Shown in pieces: positions 25,570 through 31,948 of a stretch of 31,948 nt of DNA. The notes under the pieces were generated by a model, which ran no database searches, was not told the origin of the DNA, and saw nothing but the letters and a program-made list of their open reading frames with translations. Each line of letters begins with the position of its first letter. Position 1 is the stretch's first letter. The DNA is taken from positions 1 through 31,948 of the IMG/VR virus record IMGVR_UViG_3300020578_000281; one strand, written 5' to 3'. This stretch comes from a virus. The position numbers were made by a program, and so were the translations under genes.

Positions 25570-25910
25570 TTTAAAATATCGTTTTGAAAATACTGATCAA
25601 GAACATCATAAAATGATTTTGATAACTCATGTTTTCTAAACTCTTTAGATAAAGACCCTCTTTGATGAGCTAAAAATGGAACTCCATCTAATTGATATTC
25701 TTCATGATAATTAAACCCTGTTTTTACAATTTTTGCATTATCAGTAGGTTTTTCTTGACTTAACCCTTTATAAGGAATATTATTAGATTTTAAATACTGA
25801 GGTATTTGCCATCCTGAATCTTTTAAAAGTTTATATCCAATAGGCAATTGGTATGTTTTAGAAAGTTCTTCATTTTCAATTAATAAATGATTACCTTTTT
25901 CAGGATTCAT
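25566..25910 (-). pseudogene. C-terminal half of a split GT-A glycosyltransferase (114 aa frame)
   Basis: This frame begins with an ATG three bases after the stop of the preceding 153-aa frame. Read upstream in its own frame it is open across the junction (FSKLKMNPEKGNHLL), joining smoothly to the preceding reading if one base was lost or gained in the run ACTTTTCAAAAC (about 25923-25934). It contains YQLPIGYKLLKDSGWQIP and FNYHEEYQLDGVPFLAHQRG, the sort of C-terminal acceptor region expected for the GT-A enzyme whose N-terminal half precedes it. It has no recognised catalytic site of its own and no Shine-Dalgarno sequence. It ends in an ATGA overlap with the GNAT gene. Either a sequencing error, a real broken gene, or a two-subunit/frameshifted product is possible. 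Confidence 0.6.
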
Positions 25911-25912
25911 TT

Positions 25913-26374
25913 TTAGTTTTGAAAAGTCATATTTTTAGATGTTGCAAACCACGTAGCGTTTGGAATATTTTTATAAGTTTGAACTTCTGAAAGGCCAGAA
26001 CTATATCCTCCTATTTTTTCATATGTAGTTCCAAAAACTCCAACATCTTTTAAAATATTTTCAGTTATGATGTCCCACCCATTCATTAACATAACGGTGT
26101 CTGAGTCAGCTATAATATCGATCGATTCAAGTTCTGTGTTTTTAAAGTTAGATAATGCAACCTTAATTCCATTGCAATGTCCTAACGTTCCACTTCCTGG
26201 TTCAACTTTAATAGCTGTTGAAAAATTTGAACTTTTTATATAACTTTCATTATCTAAACAATAACAATAAAAACCTAATTTATGTTTTGTAGAAGTTTTT
26301 AAGTAATTTTGTTTCATGTATTCAAAATATTGAAACGTAGAATTACTCAGCGTTACGTGTATGTTGATTGTCAT
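25913..26374 (-). pseudogene. N-terminal half of a split GT-A glycosyltransferase (153 aa frame)
   Basis: It starts like a GT-A enzyme (INIHVTLSNSTFQYFEYMKQ) and carries the metal site IDIIADSDTVMLMNGWDI (DSD) and the helix GHCNGIKVALSNF. It stops at TAA shortly after NATWFATSKNMTF, before the acceptor-binding region that such enzymes need. The missing part is encoded in the next frame. Together they give about 270 residues, a normal size for this class. The start overlaps the stop of the aminotransferase gene as ATGA. If the split is real, the enzyme is probably inactive unless the ribosome changes frame; the junction is not a standard slippery heptamer. Confidence 0.65.
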
Positions 26375-27516
26375 TTTTTATTTTCTAAAATTTTTAAAGT
26401 TAAATTTGCAATATGTTTTATATCGTCTTCATTCAACCACCATCCACAAGGCAAAGAAAATTGCATAGATGAAAATTCTCTGACTCCGGGTAAGTCAACT
26501 TTAAACTTTTTGAATGCTGTATAATTATCGTTTGGAACATGAACAACACCAGCATGAATTCCTTCTTTATTTAGTTTTTCTAAAAGTTCATCTCTAGAAT
26601 TTTTTTTACTTTTTAATTTTACTGTATACACCCACGAAGAAGATTCAGAATGTTTTGGCTTTTTTGCTGGAATTAACAATTTATTATTTTTAAACAGCCC
26701 ATCATATAAAGCGGCATTTTGTTTATGCTTGTTTATTATATTATTGATATAAGGAAATTGTGACAACCCTATTGCTGCAGTTAAATTATTCATATTGAAT
26801 TTATAACCAGCTTCTAAGATGTCAACATCCCATTGTTGACCTTTCCAATTTCCTTTAGAGTCTTTTGCTAAATCTCTATCTAAACCAAACCATTTTAGAG
26901 ATTTTGATTTTTTATAATCTTTTTCACTTGAGCATATCAAAGCTCCACCATCTCCAGTAGTAACATGTTTAATTGCTTGAAAACTATAGCAAGTGAAGTC
27001 TGCCCAAGAATGAATTTGCGAATTATTATATTTTGAACCAAACGCATGCGCGGCGTCTAAAATAAGCTTTACATTTTTTTCGCTACAAATTTTTTTTAAT
27101 TTTGAAAGCTCAGGAGGAGTTCCTGCCCATGCGACTGCCATTACTGCTTTTGTTTTTTCAGTGATATTTTTTTCTACGTCTTTTGCATCGATCATTCCAC
27201 TGTTTGGATCAACGTCAGCCCAAACAATATTTGCGCCCATTGTATAAATTGGAGTATTAGTTGCAACACATGTCATAGGAGTTGTAATGACATCATCCCC
27301 TGGTTCAATACCACATAGTTTTAGAGCTAACGTTAGAGCAGAAGTACAACTATTTAATAATATTAGTTTTTCTGTTTCAAAAAATTCTTGCATTTTTTGA
27401 GTTAGCTCAGTAACTTGAATTCCTTCGTTAATGAATCCTGATTCTAATACATCTTTAATTTTTTCTAAAGATTCTTTTACTGGTATATGAACTTTAAAAA
27501 GAGGATAACTTTTCAT
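26371..27516 (-). CDS. DegT/DnrJ/EryC1-family sugar aminotransferase, PseC-like (381 aa)
   Basis: A full-length PLP-dependent nucleotide-sugar aminotransferase: SGFINEGIQVTELTQKM, NSCTSALTLALKLCGIEPGD, DVITTPMTCVATN, LILDAAHAFGSKY (PLP-ring Asp154) and CYSFQAIKHVTTGDGGALI with the Schiff-base lysine at about residue 183. It would place an amino group on a 4-keto sugar made by the dehydratase encoded just upstream, with three bases between the genes. Similar enzymes are PseC, ArnB and perosamine synthetase; sequence alone does not tell which sugar. It is translationally coupled to the following split GT-A gene. Confidence 0.85.
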   Translation of the reverse strand: MKSYPLFKVHIPVKESLEKIKDVLESGFINEGIQVTELTQKMQEFFETEKLILLNSCTSALTLALKLCGIEPGDDVITTPMTCVATNTPIYTMGANIVWADVDPNSGMIDAKDVEKNITEKTKAVMAVAWAGTPPELSKLKKICSEKNVKLILDAAHAFGSKYNNSQIHSWADFTCYSFQAIKHVTTGDGGALICSSEKDYKKSKSLKWFGLDRDLAKDSKGNWKGQQWDVDILEAGYKFNMNNLTAAIGLSQFPYINNIINKHKQNAALYDGLFKNNKLLIPAKKPKHSESSSWVYTVKLKSKKNSRDELLEKLNKEGIHAGVVHVPNDNYTAFKKFKVDLPGVREFSSMQFSLPCGWWLNEDDIKHIANLTLKILENKK

Positions 27517-27519
27517 TTT

Positions 27520-28542
27520 TCACTTTCTATTTGTTGCAATTTCTTCTATCTTTAAACCCTGAAATTTTTCTAGTGGCATATCAATTATGCCAAGATCTTT
27601 TAGCTTTTCAAGCAACTGTTGCTTTGACATAACATCATCTGCGCTAGTATATGTAAAAGATTTTTCAGTTCCTACTTGATAAGCAGGTCCTATTACATAG
27701 TGGGTTTTAATGTCTTTTGTTCTTACGGATTCAGAATCATTGATTAAGTCTTCATGTTTTTTCTCACCAGGTCTAAGTCCGATTACCTTGATAGGCTTAT
27801 TATAAAGACTAGAGAATATTTCGGCAAGATCTCCTATCATCATTGATGGAATTTTTGGTATCCATGTCTCTCCACTTTTACCATTATTTAACGCTTTTAC
27901 AATTAAATCTACGCTGTCATCTAGCGTCATGACAAATCTAGTCATGTCTGGATCTGTTACTGTTAAACAGTCTGAATTTTCTGCTTGATATTTAAAAAGA
28001 GGTATGATGCTGCCTCTGGATTCTAGAACATTTCCATAACGAGTGCACAAAAATTTAACCCCTGTTGAATCATTTTTTGATTGACTAGTTACTAACCTTT
28101 CTGAAATTGCTTTGCACATTCCGTAAACGTTGACGGGAGAACATGCTTTATCCGTGCTAACAAATAAAACTTTTTCAAGTTTCCAATTATCATTAAAATT
28201 TTGCGAAAGCTCTTTTACGGATTTTATAACATTTTGAGTACCTAAAAGGTTTGTTTGAACACTTTCAAATGGGCTTAATTCGCAAGTATCGACTTGTTTA
28301 AGTGCAGCAGCAACAATTACAACTTGAGGTTTATAGTGGTAAATAACTTCTTTTACTCTATTATAATCTCTAATATCGCCTACAAAAAATTCAATATTTT
28401 CAAAATTACATAATTCATTTTTTATTGTCCAATGTTTTGCTTCATCTCTAGAATAAACTGCAATGTTATCACCATTAGACAAAAACCTAGAAATTAATTT
28501 CTTTCCTAATGACCCAGTTCCGCCAAATATCAAATACTTCAT
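27520..28542 (-). CDS. NAD-dependent nucleotide-sugar epimerase/dehydratase, PseB/CapD-class (340 aa)
   Basis: An extended SDR enzyme: KYLIFGGTGSLGKKLISRF for NAD binding, VVIVAAALKQVDTCELSPFE, then VLFVSTDKACSPVNVYGMCK with the active YxxxK as Tyr140 and Lys144. The C-terminal substrate part has DPDMTRFVMTLDDSVDLI and VIGLRPGEKKHEDLI, as in PseB, CapD/CapE and FnlA proteins that act on UDP-GlcNAc. The product would be the 4-keto-6-deoxy sugar used by the adjacent aminotransferase. It lies 31 bases after the ESD-type glycosyltransferase gene, with an AT-rich spacer and no clear promoter. Which epimerisation it performs is open. Confidence 0.85.
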   Translation of the reverse strand: MKYLIFGGTGSLGKKLISRFLSNGDNIAVYSRDEAKHWTIKNELCNFENIEFFVGDIRDYNRVKEVIYHYKPQVVIVAAALKQVDTCELSPFESVQTNLLGTQNVIKSVKELSQNFNDNWKLEKVLFVSTDKACSPVNVYGMCKAISERLVTSQSKNDSTGVKFLCTRYGNVLESRGSIIPLFKYQAENSDCLTVTDPDMTRFVMTLDDSVDLIVKALNNGKSGETWIPKIPSMMIGDLAEIFSSLYNKPIKVIGLRPGEKKHEDLINDSESVRTKDIKTHYVIGPAYQVGTEKSFTYTSADDVMSKQQLLEKLKDLGIIDMPLEKFQGLKIEEIATNRK

Positions 28543-28573
28543 TTTCTTATTTTATTTTTTTAAAAATGAATGT

Positions 28574-29398
28574 TTAAAGCTTAATGACATCTAAATCTTT
28601 TAATATTTTGTCATTTCTTGTTGGTCTATAATCAATAGACAAATTGTGGTTTCTGCTTCCATTTATGACAATATGAGAATTTTCATTTCCTAATTTTGAA
28701 TGCCAAATTCCTCGGTCAATAATTGCAGATTTTTTATATTTTTCGTAATAAAGTTTTTGATAGTCTAACTCTGAAAATTCTCTTAATTTAGAAAGTTCTA
28801 AAAATACTTCTTTTATTGTTTTCATTCTAGTTAATGAAGGAAGTTTAGACAAAAAATTACAAGAGTATATTTCGTTAATTTTATCAACTAATTCAAATTC
28901 TACATTTTTATTTTCTATAAAATTATGTTGTACAACACATGCGTACTTTTTTGAATTTTTTGTTTGTTTTCTTTTATCGTATAAGCTTCTTTCTGAAACT
29001 AAAAATTCCTCTGTTCTTATGGACCCGATGTCTTCATAATCATCTAAAAATTTTTCGCATAATCGAAGTTTTTCAAAAGCTTTATCAAAATGAATAATAT
29101 CTGATTCAATGATATAAAGATATTTGTAATCTTTATTCATCATTTTTTCATAGTTATTTATACACCAAAAAATTGCACTCCAATACCCTGCGTTAGTCTT
29201 ACTTTGAAATACGTTTTTAAAAGAAGACGTCAAAAGTTCTATGCTTCCTGGGTATGTTGATGCGTTATCAAAAACTAAAAAATTTTCTTGTGTGTCTGTA
29301 TCAACTAGTTTTATCAAATTATCTACAACTTGTTCTAAAACCTTGAATCTAGTAATTTCTTTTGTGCATGTCACTAAAAGTATTAATGTGTCTTTCAT
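28574..29398 (-). CDS. GT-A-like glycosyltransferase with ESD in place of DxD (274 aa)
   Basis: I chose the ATG at 29398, which overlaps the stop of the preceding gene as ATGA; an earlier ATG at 29434 would put 12 residues inside that gene. The N-terminal part follows the GT-A plan: KDTLILLVTCTKEITRF, ENFLVFDNASTYPGS, KTNAGYWSAIFWCINNY and YLYIIESDIIHFD, where ESD stands at the usual metal-binding DxD place. The C-terminal half is rich in Lys, Glu, Tyr and Asn with no known motif. It is probably a glycosyltransferase of the cassette; the altered motif could mean a changed metal site or a non-catalytic member. Confidence 0.6.
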   Translation of the reverse strand: MKDTLILLVTCTKEITRFKVLEQVVDNLIKLVDTDTQENFLVFDNASTYPGSIELLTSSFKNVFQSKTNAGYWSAIFWCINNYEKMMNKDYKYLYIIESDIIHFDKAFEKLRLCEKFLDDYEDIGSIRTEEFLVSERSLYDKRKQTKNSKKYACVVQHNFIENKNVEFELVDKINEIYSCNFLSKLPSLTRMKTIKEVFLELSKLREFSELDYQKLYYEKYKKSAIIDRGIWHSKLGNENSHIVINGSRNHNLSIDYRPTRNDKILKDLDVIKL

Positions 29399-30384
29399 GT
29401 TATTGTTCCAACAAACGTTTCCCAATTTTTCCAATATTCATCATTTAAAGATTCTTTTTGAAGATTTATCATCCCAATTTTAAGCTTATTGACATAATCT
29501 TCATCAAAAGATAATTTTTGTATTTCTTTTGCTGCTTCTTCTGGCGTTTCAACTATAATTGAGTTTATTTTGTCAATTAAATAATTCTTTGAGTTTGACA
29601 TGAAAACGTACTTTTTAGTTGTAATAATTGGAACTTCGCTATTGAAACAATAATAAAAAACTCCACCACCCCAGTCTGTTTGCTTAAAGTGTACAGCTGC
29701 TTTTAACTTTGAAGTTAGCTTATAAGATTGTCTGGGGTTTATTGTTTGAAAGTGACCTGTTACTCCGCTATTTCCAGAAAATCTAATATCAGCTCCTGCA
29801 GATCTAACATTACCTCCAAAATTTTTTATTTCTTGAATGTTTTTTTCTCTTAAATTCAAGTTCATTTTGACAAAAAATTTATAATCATCTGGTTGTCTTA
29901 CCTCAAAATTATGATTAAATGAAGCAAAATCTAAAGTTTCAATATCATTAGATTCATGATTAATGTCTAATAACTTTTTTTCAAAAGGCACACAAAATAC
30001 ATTAACGTTGTTGACATCAATATGTTTGTTTTCATAATTCGCAGGAATAAACTTTGCTACATTTTTTGGTCGATGACTTCCTGGATCTGAATTCCATGCA
30101 TTCATAGTTGATGAAACCCATTTTGCGTATGGAAAATATTCATTAGCTACTTTGAAGTAGTGTAATAAACTTTCTTCTCCTCCTCTTAAAGTATGAAAAA
30201 CATCGATTCCAGGATTTTTTTCATTTAAATCTATTATTTCGCAAGATATGTCTTCATCATATAAACAAGATGATTTAAAAGTTTTTAGAAAAAAGTCTTC
30301 TCCAAAAAACGCATTATTTTCTTGAAACGGATAAAGATCAAGATTTCTTTTGTTTTTATCAATTGAAGACTTGCATAATAACAT
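29395..30384 (-). CDS. GT-B-like glycosyltransferase (329 aa)
   Basis: The frame is open further upstream to a TTG at 30480, but that part lies inside the methyltransferase stub; the first ATG, at 30384, gives MLLCKSSIDKNKRNLDLYPF, a credible start strand. The rest has a GT-B-like layout: DVFHTLRGGEESLLHYF and YAKWVSSTMNAWNSDPGS in the first domain; KLKAAVHFKQTDWGGGVFYY then EVPIITTKKYVFM in the donor domain, and a C-terminal helix pair with ETPEEAAKEIQKLSFDEDYV. There is no clear E-x7-E, so it belongs to a divergent family. No good ribosome-binding sequence precedes 30384. It ends in ATGA with the next gene. Confidence 0.55.
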   Translation of the reverse strand: MLLCKSSIDKNKRNLDLYPFQENNAFFGEDFFLKTFKSSCLYDEDISCEIIDLNEKNPGIDVFHTLRGGEESLLHYFKVANEYFPYAKWVSSTMNAWNSDPGSHRPKNVAKFIPANYENKHIDVNNVNVFCVPFEKKLLDINHESNDIETLDFASFNHNFEVRQPDDYKFFVKMNLNLREKNIQEIKNFGGNVRSAGADIRFSGNSGVTGHFQTINPRQSYKLTSKLKAAVHFKQTDWGGGVFYYCFNSEVPIITTKKYVFMSNSKNYLIDKINSIIVETPEEAAKEIQKLSFDEDYVNKLKIGMINLQKESLNDEYWKNWETFVGTIT

Positions 30385-30409
30385 AGGCCATGTAGCTATT
30401 TTTTCCCAT

Positions 30410-30691
30410 TTAAGTCCTAACGTACCATGTTTCGGTACAAATACTTTGATTGCAAATTTTATCACAAATTTCTTTTGCAATTGATACCCTATTGGGATCT
30501 ATGCCTATGCCTACTAATTTAGTAAAATGTTCATTTAGGCTTATCATAGTTAAACCTTTGTCAAATCCTATTTCGAGATAAGACGCTTCTTTTAGATTAA
30601 GAAACCGTGATGCCGAAAGAGATATTTCTTCCCTAAGTTTGTTAGTGATTGTAGTTTTATACGCAAACTTATCAGGTATGTTAAGTTTCAT
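30410..30691 (-). pseudogene. Truncated class I methyltransferase stub (93 aa)
   Basis: A good GGAG ribosome-binding sequence and an ATG start a reading frame with the SAM-binding motif I: EASYLEIGFDKGLTMISLNE (E-x-G-x-x-x-G) followed by LVGIGIDPNRVSIAKEI with the ribose-binding acidic residue. It ends after ETWYVRT at about one third to one half of the normal length of a class I methyltransferase, with no catalytic half in any frame downstream, because the next gene (a GT-B-like protein) begins. It is probably the remnant of a gene that lost its 3' part by deletion, or an annotation-relevant leftover of cassette shuffling. A function as a small protein is unlikely but cannot be excluded. Confidence 0.6.
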
Positions 30692-30740
30692 TCAAATCTC
30701 CAGAAAACATTTAAATTTTAGCATACTTCATGTAATATGT

Positions 30741-31685
30741 TTATTGACCATTTTTATGATTTAATATCATAGAATTTATTTGTTCTACGTAAAAAAAGTA
30801 TGCATTATCCATGTGAAAATGGTCACCAATTTTTTCAAATAATTGTTTCTTAGTTTGATAAAAATCCTTATCAAGGATTAATTGTTTTATTAAACAGCAG
30901 GCCTCATCAAGATTGCTAACTATCATTTCTTTAAATTCAGGAAATTTTTCAATTATGTTATCATAAGAAGATTGGTAATAGCAAACTGCTGGAATTCCAA
31001 ATGATGCATAATTTAATAATTTTGTAGATGGTTTTATTTCTACTCTTAGATTATCTTTTTCAAATAAAACTACAGCAATGTCAATTTCATTAACAGCATC
31101 ATGAAAATTTTTAGACACCCCGCTGATCGGATCAAATCGAACATTCATTTGTGAAAAATCTTTAATGATAAAATTTGCAGAATTTTCTTCACAAACTTTT
31201 TTTATTTCGTTTTCATAATGTTTTGAGTAATGACGAGGTTCAACACACCCAACATTTAAAATGTTAATATTTTTTATATGTTTTTTTCTTATTATATTTG
31301 TGTGTAAATGATCAATTATAATAATTTTTTTTCTTTCTAGATTGTAGTTTTTACATAAAAAGTTTGCATGTGATTTAGATGAAGCAATTACAAGATCAAA
31401 TAAATTTTGATTTCCGCGGGGCGTAAAATCATCTACTGGGTCGTAAACAACAATACAATTTAAACTTTTCGCTTTTAACAAATCAGGATGATGCATATCC
31501 TTAAGAAAAATTACTATATCATTTTTTTGCACGTCGTCTGGTAACGATTTGCCAACATAAGACTTAATAAACTTTGAAAGACAAACTGTTGGTACATAAG
31601 CCCTCATTATAGACGATCCTCGTGATTGTGGATCTGGCCATCTAGGATTTATTATGAAATAAATTTTTTGTTGTGTTAGTTGCAT
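30741..31685 (-). CDS. GT-B-like glycosyltransferase (314 aa)
   Basis: The first domain starts KIYFIINPRWPDPQSRGSSI and has DIVIFLKDMHHPDLLKAK and IVVYDPVDDFTPRGNQNLFD. The second has INILNVGCVEPRHYSKHYEN and the donor-loop region VEIKPSTKLLNYASFGIPAV followed by CYYQSSYDNII, where KPSTKLLNYASFG resembles the conserved loop of GT-B enzymes. It is an AT-rich gene in the cassette, five bases to the left of the ATP-grasp stub. No Shine-Dalgarno sequence is evident before the ATG. The donor sugar is unknown. Confidence 0.65.
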   Translation of the reverse strand: MQLTQQKIYFIINPRWPDPQSRGSSIMRAYVPTVCLSKFIKSYVGKSLPDDVQKNDIVIFLKDMHHPDLLKAKSLNCIVVYDPVDDFTPRGNQNLFDLVIASSKSHANFLCKNYNLERKKIIIIDHLHTNIIRKKHIKNINILNVGCVEPRHYSKHYENEIKKVCEENSANFIIKDFSQMNVRFDPISGVSKNFHDAVNEIDIAVVLFEKDNLRVEIKPSTKLLNYASFGIPAVCYYQSSYDNIIEKFPEFKEMIVSNLDEACCLIKQLILDKDFYQTKKQLFEKIGDHFHMDNAYFFYVEQINSMILNHKNGQ

Positions 31686-31689
31686 TTAA

Positions 31690-31857
31690 TCAAATATACC
31701 AAACATCAACGAAATGTTTACCTAACGCGTTTTCGTCTGCATCAATCCCGATTACACATAAATCGATTTTGGATTCTTTTGACCACTCTTTTATTGAAGA
31801 AAAGATACAGTCGAACCTAGAGGCTCCAACAGTCGTAATTAAAATATTCTTTTTCAT
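31690..31857 (-). pseudogene. Truncated ATP-grasp-type stub (55 aa)
   Basis: The frame reads MKKNILITTVGASRFDCIFS, then IDLCVIGIDADENALGKHF and ends VDVWYI. This is the N-terminal pre-ATP-grasp (Rossmann-like) strand-helix-strand pattern of carbamoyl-phosphate-synthase-like ATP-grasp proteins that occur in O-antigen loci, where a GxDxD-type strand is followed by residues leading to the ADxxY region. The usual ATP-grasp domain (200-250 further residues) is absent: a TGA follows and then the glycosyltransferase start. It overlaps the oxidoreductase gene as ATGA, showing that its start is in a normal operon position. It is most likely a remnant of a longer gene. Confidence 0.5.
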
Positions 31858-31948
31858 ATTTTAATCGTTTTCTTTTGTCGTAGCGATTCTAACGAAGCTT
31901 CCAAAACTTTAGCCACGTTTAAAGCATCGCTTAACGTAGTTCCTTCGT
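31854..31948 (-). CDS. C-terminal end of a probable Gfo/Idh/MocA oxidoreductase, cut by window edge
   Basis: Only the last 30 codons are in the window. They read EGTTLSDALNVAKVLEASLE then SLRQKKTIKI and a TGA that overlaps the ATG of the ATP-grasp stub. A helix with this spacing followed by a basic KKTIKI tail is typical of the end of Gfo/Idh/MocA sugar oxidoreductases, which are common in such sugar loci. The short length makes the family assignment tentative; the rest lies to the right of this window. Confidence 0.4.
   Translation of the reverse strand, partial: EGTTLSDALNVAKVLEASLESLRQKKTIKI

Noticed and set aside
25923-25934. Programmed -1 frameshift joining the two GT-A halves
   Set aside because: The site does not fit the X XXY YYZ slippery heptamer in the required frame, and no downstream pseudoknot was seen; an indel is the simpler reading.
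29155-29162. Second TATAAATA match on the minus strand
   Set aside because: It lies within the ESD-type glycosyltransferase coding region; same reasoning.
30385-30480. Upstream TTG start (30480) for the GT-B-like protein
   Set aside because: It lies inside the methyltransferase stub in another frame, without a ribosome-binding sequence, and adds 32 residues with no recognisable role.
30692-30740. Promoter in the 49-base gap before the methyltransferase stub
   Set aside because: A TATGCT-like -10 exists, but there is no -35 at suitable distance; too weak to list as a feature.

Overview
This window looks like a stretch of a contractile-tailed (T4-like, myovirus-morphology) phage genome, AT-rich and of the kind common in uncultured marine phage contigs. 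Every supportable gene is on the minus strand, so transcription runs from the right edge to the left. The phage call rests on a late-sigma-like protein (gp55 type), a run of baseplate proteins (gp5-like spike, gp25/GPW, gp6/gpJ-like, a gp7/gpI-like giant) and a repeat-rich tail fibre. I cannot name the host or the phage species.

Right third (about 19140-31948): a surface-glycan cassette. From right to left it holds the C-terminal end of a probable Gfo/Idh/MocA oxidoreductase, a 55-residue ATP-grasp-like stub, a GT-B glycosyltransferase, a 93-residue methyltransferase stub, another GT-B-like protein, a GT-A-like protein with ESD in place of DxD, an NAD-dependent nucleotide-sugar epimerase/dehydratase (PseB/CapD class), a DegT-family sugar aminotransferase (PseC class), a GT-A protein apparently split by a frame change, a GNAT acetyltransferase (PseH class), a GT-A protein, a CgeB-like GT-B protein, a short UDP-sugar dehydrogenase, a Cas4/RecB-type nuclease and two GT4 glycosyltransferases. 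Most neighbours overlap as ATGA or nearly touch, so the cassette reads as one transcription unit. The dehydratase, aminotransferase and acetyltransferase set implies synthesis of an N-acylated amino-deoxy sugar, with the glycosyltransferases attaching it to a virion protein or a host surface glycan.

Middle (about 17645-19143): a small one-helix membrane protein, the gp55-like sigma factor and a small helical protein lie between the glycan genes and the baseplate block, coupled by overlapping start and stop codons.

Left half (1-17643): the virion adsorption module, in the order gp5-like spike, LAS-type peptidase protein, gp25, gp6, a DNRLRE-like protein, a gp7/gpI-like protein with two LamG-like domains, an unrecognised 301-aa protein, a 970-aa protein with a NIDO-like sandwich, an unrecognised 470-aa protein, and a tail fibre with 513-bp tandem repeats that runs off the left edge. 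The long stretch at 1-1681 is therefore coding.

The features most worth a second look are these. A perfect 12-bp inverted repeat holds the nuclease start codon in its loop. A 31-nt near-perfect palindrome lies directly after the nuclease stop codon. The dehydrogenase-nuclease pair is richer in G+C than the sugar genes to its right. Several glycan genes are truncated or split. A peptidoglycan-peptidase-like domain lies inside the baseplate operon. No tRNA, CRISPR array, insertion sequence or convincing terminator was seen.
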